From Phycisphaerae bacterium (GTDB lineage Bacteria > Planctomycetota > Phycisphaerae > Phycisphaerales > SM1A02), in NCBI GenBank assembly GCA_018663565.1, contig JABJQE010000062.1, forward strand, positions 1 to 35,268: a stretch of 35,268 bases of DNA, in the 5' to 3' direction. Within the stretch, counting starts at the first letter, position 1; each line of letters opens with the position of its first letter. A program made the position numbers and the translations under genes. The notes under the pieces are model-generated. The model saw nothing but the letters and a program-made list of their open reading frames with translations. It had not been told where the DNA came from and did no database searches. Shown here one piece after another: positions 30,093 through 35,268 of the stretch.

Positions 30093-30728
30093 GTTCTTGA
30101 TTCGATCGAGCAATTCAGTTTCGGCCGTGGCTGGGTCGGTGATTGGTGTGTCGAGCGAGATACGCACAACGCTGAATCGGTTTCTGATGTCAAGGCCGAG
30201 CGGATCAATCCCCACAACACGCGGATCATCTGGCTCGAGATTGAGCTCGTGTTGCATCAGGTTTCGAACATCGTCGCGGTGTTCGCGGTTGAGCAGGCCG
30301 CAGAGCCTGGGCTCCATGGATGCCAGTGGGTTTGGCCTCTTGAGGCTCGGGCCGTCAAGAATAGTGTCTTGGAATCGAATGACATCGAATTCGATCATGG
30401 CCCATCGGCTGTGCGGTGGCTCTCCGTGATAGATCCGCCACCGATCAGAGTTGGCCTCGGCGCCACCGATGGCTTCGAATTCCTCGAGGGTGACAGCCAG
30501 TTCTATGGTAGGCGCGTGCTCATCTGGCAGGGCGATGGCGCAGTCTTCTGCCTGCAGCATGTTCGCGGTGACCGAGGCAATGAGCCGGCCATCTGAAGCT
30601 GGCGCAAAGCAAATTGGCGTGGTCAGTACATCGTGGCGAAGGTCGCCCTGGGTCCACAGACGAAGTGTCCGGGATGCATCGAGCAGTAGGGCTGTTTCGT
30701 CCGGGTTGAGATGTTCTGGGGCGTTCAC
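30075..30728 (-). CDS. HugZ/PNPOx-like protein with DUF2470 domain
   Basis: The 217-aa product seems to be a split-barrel flavin/haem-binding protein. The N-terminal part (TLRLWTQGDLRHDVLTTP, then GRLIASVTANML) fits a pyridoxamine-oxidase-like beta-barrel, and the C-terminal part (REHRDDVRNLMQHELNL, then VVGIDPLGLDIRNRFSVVRI) matches the DUF2470 domain found in HugZ-type haem oxygenases and their plant relatives. The haem-ligand residues cannot be verified from sequence alone; the assignment is to a fold, not to a reaction. GTG start at 30728, with TAGGCT exactly 6 nt upstream. Divergent from aroDE (56 bp). Confidence 0.7.
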   Translation of the reverse strand: MNAPEHLNPDETALLLDASRTLRLWTQGDLRHDVLTTPICFAPASDGRLIASVTANMLQAEDCAIALPDEHAPTIELAVTLEEFEAIGGAEANSDRWRIYHGEPPHSRWAMIEFDVIRFQDTILDGPSLKRPNPLASMEPRLCGLLNREHRDDVRNLMQHELNLEPDDPRVVGIDPLGLDIRNRFSVVRISLDTPITDPATAETELLDRIKNLRPGQ

Positions 30729-30734
30729 ACGGGA

Positions 30735-30740
30735 AGCCTA
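30735..30740 (-). promoter_or_regulatory. Putative -10 element TAGGCT, 6 nt before DUF2470-like start
   Basis: TAGGCT, then TCCCGT, then GTG at 30728 on the minus strand. No room for a Shine-Dalgarno sequence. Confidence 0.5.
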
Positions 30741-30772
30741 CCCGGATCACACGCACCAAGGCGGGGCTTTGA

Positions 30773-30778
30773 TACGCT
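30773..30778 (+). promoter_or_regulatory. Putative extended -10 element TGATACGCT before aroDE
   Basis: TACGCT is preceded by TGA (extended -10) and followed by 6 nt and GTG at 30785, so transcription would start at or next to the start codon. Confidence 0.55.
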
Positions 30779-30784
30779 GACGCG

Positions 30785-32332
30785 GTGTCCATGCTCACCG
30801 TTCCAATTGAAGTGACCACCACGGTCGACGCTGCGACTGCAGTTGAGGCTGCCAATGCAGTGGCAATGGCTGGTGCCGATCTCATCGAATGGCGACTCGA
30901 CTCCATTGTTGGTGTAGAAGGAGTGAACGCGTGTGTGAGCACTCTTATGCGGGAGACCACCGCTGGCAGCCTGCTGACGTGCCGCAGTGTTGAGGAGGGC
31001 GGCTCGTACCAGGCCGGCGATGATGACTTTGCGGCGTGGTGCACTGAAATTTCCGGGTTGGCTGAACGTCCGGATTGGGTTGACGTTGAATACGCGGTGT
31101 GGCGGCGGAGCCAGCGAGTGCAGGCTGCTGCCATACTGCTGCGCGAGCGGGGCATCAAGGTGCTCTTGTCATGGCACGACTTTCGGGCGAGGCCACATGA
31201 TCTCCTCCGCACAGCGCGGGATATGCAGGACGCTGCGTGTGATGGTGTAAAACTCGTGTGGCGGGCACGCTCAGTGCGCGACGCGATCGAGTGCCGTGAT
31301 CTGCTCGCGGATCGGACCAAGCCAATGATTGCGTTGTGTATGGGTCCGCATGGCGTGTTGTCACGGGTTATGGCTGGTGCATGGGGCGGGCTGATGACCT
31401 TTGCTGCGGCGGACTCTGATACGGCGACCGCGCCGGGGCAGCCCACGCTTGCTCAGCTTCAAGATCAGTACAGATTCCGTCAACTCACCTCGGACACACA
31501 GGTATTTGGCCTGATTGGCGATCCTCTCGGCGATTCCCCGGGGTACCGTTTGCACAACGCGGCCTTTGCCGCTGCAGATTTCAATGGCGTGTACGTGCCA
31601 CTCCCAACCGCTGCGGGCTGGGAGTCGCTCAAGGCCACTCTGGCGACATTGATTGAAGACGAAAATATTCACTTCGGCGGCGCATCAATCACGCTGCCGC
31701 ACAAGGCGGATCTCATTCGATTCGTGCAGGAGCGTGGAGGTGTGGTCACACCAATAGCGGAAACTGCTGGCGCGGCCAATACCTTGACAGTGCGGAGTGA
31801 CGGCATGGTCGTGGCTGACAACACTGATGTTCATGGCATCGTCGACCCGCTCCGCAGTCGCGGAGCAGTGTTTGAGGGTGGTCGGGCGGTTGTTCTTGGC
31901 GCGGGCGGTGTCGCGCGGGCCGCTGCTTATGTTCTGTTGCAACAGGGAATGCGGGTCGACATTGTGAATCGCACAATCGCTCATGCTGAACAACTCGCGG
32001 AGGATCTCGCCTCGCTTGGCACGATTGCCGCTTGCACGAGGGTCGAAGGAGGCGTCGATGTCTTGGTGCAAGCGACTTCGGCTGGCATGGCCCATGGGTC
32101 ATCCCCAGAGGCTGATGTGCTCGAGTCGATGTCGATTAATCTTGATGCGGCTTTGACGCCCAGTACCGTGGCGATTGAAACGGTGTACGACCCAGTCAAT
32201 ACACCCTTTGTTACGCGGCTGAAAGCAGCTGGGTGCGAAGTGGCGACTGGGCAGGACATGTGGCGTGCACAGGGGGCAGCGCAGCAGAAGTCGTGGACTG
32301 GACAGACGCCGCCCTCATCTGTGTGGGCGTGA
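30785..32332 (+). CDS. aroDE: Bifunctional 3-dehydroquinate dehydratase / shikimate dehydrogenase
   Basis: A fusion catalysing two successive shikimate-pathway steps, as in plants, chlamydiae and many planctomycetes. Residues 1-about 225 are type I DHQase: LIEWRLDS, LLTCRS, VLLSWHDF with His131 and the Schiff-base Lys156 in DGVKLVW. From about 238 the SDH part follows: VFGLIGDPLGDSPGYRLHNAAF, SITLPHK with catalytic Lys307, NTDVHGI with Asp348 and the NADP-binding VLGAGGVARAA. The shikimate-binding loop reads GDSPGYRLHN (Asp250-Asn258) where most AroE have HSxSP; only the first Ser is kept. GTG at 30785 with -10-like TACGCT 6 nt upstream; ATG 30791 is an alternative. The stop is 3 bp from that of the convergent aroC. 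Confidence 0.95.
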   Translation: MSMLTVPIEVTTTVDAATAVEAANAVAMAGADLIEWRLDSIVGVEGVNACVSTLMRETTAGSLLTCRSVEEGGSYQAGDDDFAAWCTEISGLAERPDWVDVEYAVWRRSQRVQAAAILLRERGIKVLLSWHDFRARPHDLLRTARDMQDAACDGVKLVWRARSVRDAIECRDLLADRTKPMIALCMGPHGVLSRVMAGAWGGLMTFAAADSDTATAPGQPTLAQLQDQYRFRQLTSDTQVFGLIGDPLGDSPGYRLHNAAFAAADFNGVYVPLPTAAGWESLKATLATLIEDENIHFGGASITLPHKADLIRFVQERGGVVTPIAETAGAANTLTVRSDGMVVADNTDVHGIVDPLRSRGAVFEGGRAVVLGAGGVARAAAYVLLQQGMRVDIVNRTIAHAEQLAEDLASLGTIAACTRVEGGVDVLVQATSAGMAHGSSPEADVLESMSINLDAALTPSTVAIETVYDPVNTPFVTRLKAAGCEVATGQDMWRAQGAAQQKSWTGQTPPSSVWA

Positions 32333-32335
32333 GGA

Positions 32336-33472
32336 TCAGCAGATCCTAGCGGCGAGGTCTTTCATCGTGTCGCCGCCGAAGCGGTCGATGACGGCTGCGG
32401 CAATCTCAAAGGCCACTGCATGTTGCATCACGACGCTTGCCGCGGAAACGGCGCACACATCGCTGCGTTCGTAGTCGCTCTGTTCGGGCTGCATATTCGT
32501 CAGATTGACGCTCGGTAAGCCACGAAGCAATGTGCTGATCGGTTTCATGGCTCCAGTAACGACAACCGGCATGCCATTGGACATGCCACCTTCAATTCCG
32601 CCGGCACGGTTAGTGTCGCGGGTGAATCCGCGTTGTCGTGAATCTCGTTGCGATTCGTCATAGGCGATGGCGTCGTGTACTTCTGATCCCCATCGTGCTG
32701 CTGTGGCCCGTCCGAGTCCAATCTCAACGCTCTTGAATGCTTGAATGCTCATGACGGCCGATGCGAGCCGAGCATCGAGTCCGTCGGCGCGGGTCATGCA
32801 GGTGCCGATACCAATTGGCATACCGAGCACGTGGACCCGGCAGAGCCCACCAACAGTGTCCTTGTTTTCCTTGGCAGCGCGGACAAAGGCCTCCATGCCG
32901 GACGTGGCCTCAGCGTCTGGGCAGTACATGCTTGACGCATCACGGCGAGAGGTCACAGCATCAATTGATTCGGCTGTGATATCAATGTCGATCGCGATGT
33001 CACGCATGGCGGTGACGTAGCCAATCGTCTGAATACCAAGATCAGCGAGCATGCAACTTGCGAGCGCCCCGGCTGCGGTTCGTACCGCAGTTTGCCGAGC
33101 GCTTGCTCTCTCGAGCGTATTGCGGCAATCATTCGTGCCAAACTTGACGGCGCCAGCGAGATCAGCGTGGCCGGGTCGTGGCCTATTGACTGGAGGCGTT
33201 CGTTCGAGGTCATCGAGTCGACTGTCCTGGTTTGGCACCATCATTGCCACGGGGGCGCCGGTCGTGAGACCGAGCCGTACACCACCAAGCCACTGCACGT
33301 GGTCTTCTTCAATGCGTTGCCGGCCGCCGCGTCCATATCCGCCTTGGCGTCGTCGTAATTCGGCATTGATAAAGTCGGTGTTCACGGCGAGACCGGCCGG
33401 AAGTCCGGTCACGATGGCAACGCCACCAGGTCCATGCGATTCACCAGCGGTATGAAGTGTTAGGTGTGTCAC
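32336..33472 (-). CDS. aroC: Chorismate synthase AroC
   Basis: AroC converts EPSP to chorismate with reduced FMN, the last shared step of aromatic synthesis. The 378-aa product has the family marks: HTAGESHGPG at the start (His13), RRRQGGYGRGGRQRIEEDHV, NQDSR, RPGHADLAGAVKFG, NTLERASARQTA with its conserved Arg, and GIEGGMSNGMPVV. Length is typical. GTG start at 33472 with TACATT exactly 6 nt upstream and no Shine-Dalgarno sequence. It converges with aroDE, which supplies the pathway two steps earlier. Confidence 0.97.
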   Translation of the reverse strand: MTHLTLHTAGESHGPGGVAIVTGLPAGLAVNTDFINAELRRRQGGYGRGGRQRIEEDHVQWLGGVRLGLTTGAPVAMMVPNQDSRLDDLERTPPVNRPRPGHADLAGAVKFGTNDCRNTLERASARQTAVRTAAGALASCMLADLGIQTIGYVTAMRDIAIDIDITAESIDAVTSRRDASSMYCPDAEATSGMEAFVRAAKENKDTVGGLCRVHVLGMPIGIGTCMTRADGLDARLASAVMSIQAFKSVEIGLGRATAARWGSEVHDAIAYDESQRDSRQRGFTRDTNRAGGIEGGMSNGMPVVVTGAMKPISTLLRGLPSVNLTNMQPEQSDYERSDVCAVSAASVVMQHAVAFEIAAAVIDRFGGDTMKDLAARIC

Positions 33473-33478
33473 GGTCGC

Positions 33479-33484
33479 AATGTA
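33479..33484 (-). promoter_or_regulatory. Putative -10 element TACATT, 6 nt before aroC start
   Basis: TACATT, then GCGACC, then GTG at 33472 on the minus strand. The arrangement suggests a leaderless transcript independent of clpB. Confidence 0.5.
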
Positions 33485-33538
33485 GCGGCTTCGTCACGAG
33501 AGTAGGGGCATCTGTGGTGCCGATGCGAGATCACGCAA

Positions 33539-33593
33539 AGGCGGGAGGCGGAGTGAATGTCGGTTGCCGACGTCCGAGTTCCGACTCCCGCCT
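33539..33593 (-). terminator. Long-stem structure between clpB and aroC
   Basis: AGGCGGGAG (33539-33547) pairs with CTCCCGCCT (33585-33593), and a 5-bp stem GTCGG/CCGAC (33559-33571) lies inside. It follows the clpB stop by about 95 nt, and a short U-rich stretch (UUUGCGUG) comes after it on the minus strand. Likely clpB terminator, imperfect. Confidence 0.5.
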
Positions 33594-33688
33594 CAACGAG
33601 AAGCCCACCGTGATGCCCCCTCTGTGCGCGGTTGGGGTCATTGTGTGGGGCCTCCGCGGCGATTCGCAGCCAAGCCTCCGCTAAGTGA

Positions 33689-35268
33689 CTATGCCCGAGA
33701 GGCTTCTGTGTTGGTTTCTTTTGTGGTTTCTACCATTGGCAGGCCCGCCCCGCACGTGAACTCGCCATCCTTGAAGTCGACTTCGGCTGTTTGGCCGTCA
33801 TGGAGACCTCCACTGAGCACCTTCATGGCAATCACGTTTTCAATCTGACGCTGAATGACACGCTTCAGCGGCCTCACGCCGAACTGCGGATCGAACCCTG
33901 CGTCAGCGAGAGCATCCATCGCCCGATCAGAGACATGCAGGTGCAAATCACGTGCTGCCATGCGGCCACGAAGTTGCTCAAGTTGCACAGCAACGATCGA
34001 ACGCAACTGTTGCTGACTGAGGCTGTGGAACACAATCGTCTCGTCGATCCGGTTGAGGAGTTCTGGTCGGAGCGATTGTTTGAGCATGTCCTTCATCGCA
34101 CTCTCGATGGCGTCTTCGGAGTCACCACGATCTGTCATATCGAGCAGGCGTTGAGATCCAATATTGCTCGTCATCACGATGATAGTGTTCGTGAAGTCCA
34201 CGGTTCGTCCGTGGCCATCCGTCAGGCGACCATCGTCAAGCACTTGAAGCAGGATGTTGCTGACGTCCGGGTGGGCTTTTTCCATTTCGTCGAAGAGCAC
34301 TACGCAGTATGGACGACGCCGTACGGCTTCGGTGAGTCGGCCGCCCTCTTCATATCCAACGTATCCGGGAGGCGCACCGATGAGTCGTGCGACGCCGTGT
34401 TGTTCCATGAACTCGCTCATGTCGATGCGAACCATCGCGTCTTCAGTATTGAAGAGAAACTCGGCGAGCGCCTTGCAGAGTTCTGTTTTTCCGACACCTG
34501 TCGGGCCGAGGAAGAGGAAGGATCCAATTGGCCGCGAGGGTTCGCCAAGTCCCGCGCGATTCCGACGGACTGCATCGCTGACTGCTTGCACTGCTTCGTC
34601 TTGTCCGACGACGCGTTGTTCGAGATCTGACTCCATGTGGAGCAGGCGATCCCGCTCGCCTTCCATGAGCCGCGCGCTGGGAATTCCGGTCCAACGCCCC
34701 ACGACTTCCGCGATCATGTCGGCGTCGACTTCTTCGCGGACGAGGTTGAGCCCATCTTGTTGCCGTGCATCAAGTTTCGACTCAGCTTCTCCAAGACGCT
34801 CGTCAAGTTCTGGTATCTCGCCATATTGAATTCGGGCGGCCGATTCGAGGTCGCCGCGTCGCTGGGCTTGCTCAAGTTCAACCCGGGCCGCGTCGATGCG
34901 TTCCTTCACATCGCTGACCTCATTGAGTTCTGTTTTTTCGATATCCCATCGGGCCGTGAAGGATTGATTCTGTTCTTCAAGGTCTGCAAGTTCGGACTCA
35001 ATCGTAGCGAGTCGTTTCTGAGAGGCCTCGTCTTTCTCTTTCTTGAGAGCCTCGCGTTCGATCTCAAGTTGCATGATGCGTCGTCGCAGTTCATCGAGTT
35101 CGGTCGGCATAGAGTCGTTTTCAATGCGAAGTTGCGACGCAGCTTCATCGAGTAGGTCGATGGCCTTGTCCGGCAGGAACCGGTCGGCGATGTAGCGGTT
35201 TGACAACGTGGCGGCGGCAACAAGCGCGGCGTCCTGAATGCGAATGCCATGATGCGCTTCGTATCGTC
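33689..35268 (-). CDS. clpB: Disaggregase ClpB, C-terminal two thirds (5' end outside window)
   Basis: ClpB is a hexameric AAA+ disaggregase acting with DnaK. The frame runs to the window edge, where RYEAHHGIRIQDAALVAAATLSNRYI, the end of the first AAA+ domain, is visible. Then come the coiled-coil middle domain (Leu/Glu/Arg-rich, about 110 residues), VVGRWTGIP, and the second AAA+ domain: Walker A GPTGVGKT, pore loop GYVG, Walker B VVLFDEMEKAHPDV, sensor TSNIGSQ, RPELLNRID, and FGVRPLKRVIQR (sensor 2). The end is Thr/Glu-rich with a free acidic tail. The M at 35206 in this frame is internal, not the start. Confidence 0.97.
   Translation of the reverse strand, partial: RYEAHHGIRIQDAALVAAATLSNRYIADRFLPDKAIDLLDEAASQLRIENDSMPTELDELRRRIMQLEIEREALKKEKDEASQKRLATIESELADLEEQNQSFTARWDIEKTELNEVSDVKERIDAARVELEQAQRRGDLESAARIQYGEIPELDERLGEAESKLDARQQDGLNLVREEVDADMIAEVVGRWTGIPSARLMEGERDRLLHMESDLEQRVVGQDEAVQAVSDAVRRNRAGLGEPSRPIGSFLFLGPTGVGKTELCKALAEFLFNTEDAMVRIDMSEFMEQHGVARLIGAPPGYVGYEEGGRLTEAVRRRPYCVVLFDEMEKAHPDVSNILLQVLDDGRLTDGHGRTVDFTNTIIVMTSNIGSQRLLDMTDRGDSEDAIESAMKDMLKQSLRPELLNRIDETIVFHSLSQQQLRSIVAVQLEQLRGRMAARDLHLHVSDRAMDALADAGFDPQFGVRPLKRVIQRQIENVIAMKVLSGGLHDGQTAEVDFKDGEFTCGAGLPMVETTKETNTEASRA

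Noticed and set aside
30520..31446. 308-aa open frame on the minus strand
   Set aside because: It lies wholly opposite aroDE and its neighbour, is Ser/Arg/Pro-rich and has no family features; a shadow of GC-rich codon usage.
1..35268. CRISPR arrays, insertion sequences, prophage genes
   Set aside because: No regularly spaced repeats, transposase, integrase or phage structural genes were seen on either strand.

Overview
The window reads as chromosomal DNA from a planctomycete of the Phycisphaerae type. Three secreted proteins carry the Cys-ending, dockerin-like EF-hand tail (DxxGDGxVGxDDLL...FGPC) that I associate with marine Phycisphaerales. Other support comes from a fused 3-dehydroquinate dehydratase/shikimate dehydrogenase, large prepilin-like proteins, a kinase with an added N-terminal module, and genes for lipid A and heptose. 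Base composition is moderately GC-rich. I see no phage genes, insertion sequences, CRISPR array or integrase, so this looks like native chromosome and not an island.

Layout. 1-2.7 kb: the 3' end of a dockerin-tailed surface protein, an exported protein of unknown function and a haem-binding CxxCH protein. 2.7-7.2 kb: an exported transglutaminase-like protein, the GTPase TypA/BipA and an exported EEP-family hydrolase. 7.2-12.7 kb: two convergent secreted proteases, one gingipain-like (C25) and one an HExxH metalloprotease with an FTP-like propeptide, both ending in the same dockerin-like tail and separated by two strong hairpins. 12.9-13.2 kb: tmRNA (ssrA) on the minus strand, with terminator and a readable tag peptide. 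13.5-15.8 kb: adenylate-kinase-like gene divergent from recJ. 15.8-21.2 kb: a tightly packed minus-strand operon, long NfeD - short NfeD - FloA flotillin - two CNNM/CorC-like membrane proteins. 21.3-23.5 kb: two prepilin-like proteins. 24.0-25.8 kb: a RidA-like protein and a membrane-anchored Ser/Thr kinase. 25.9-30.1 kb: a translationally coupled envelope operon, heptosyltransferase-like GT9 - Maf - LpxK - HldE. 30.1-33.5 kb: a HugZ/DUF2470-like protein, the aroD-aroE fusion and aroC. 33.7 kb to the end: most of clpB, cut by the window edge.

How the parts fit. LpxK and HldE with a GT9 enzyme indicate lipid A and heptose-containing core, so a Gram-negative type outer membrane. NfeD with FloA suggests flotillin membrane domains, and the two CNNM proteins in the same operon may be partners or clients. 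TypA, ClpB and tmRNA serve ribosome function, disaggregation and ribosome rescue. AroDE and AroC cover three steps of the chorismate pathway.

The most useful new observation concerns starts. Nine genes have a -10-like hexamer TANNNT only 6-9 nt before the start codon (five at exactly 6 nt) and no Shine-Dalgarno sequence, which suggests leaderless transcripts. Other genes, including both proteases, the transglutaminase-like gene and the second prepilin, have clear Shine-Dalgarno sequences. I used these two start types to choose several start codons. I found no clearly undescribed multi-gene system; the flotillin/CNNM operon and the leaderless-start pattern are the best candidates for follow-up.
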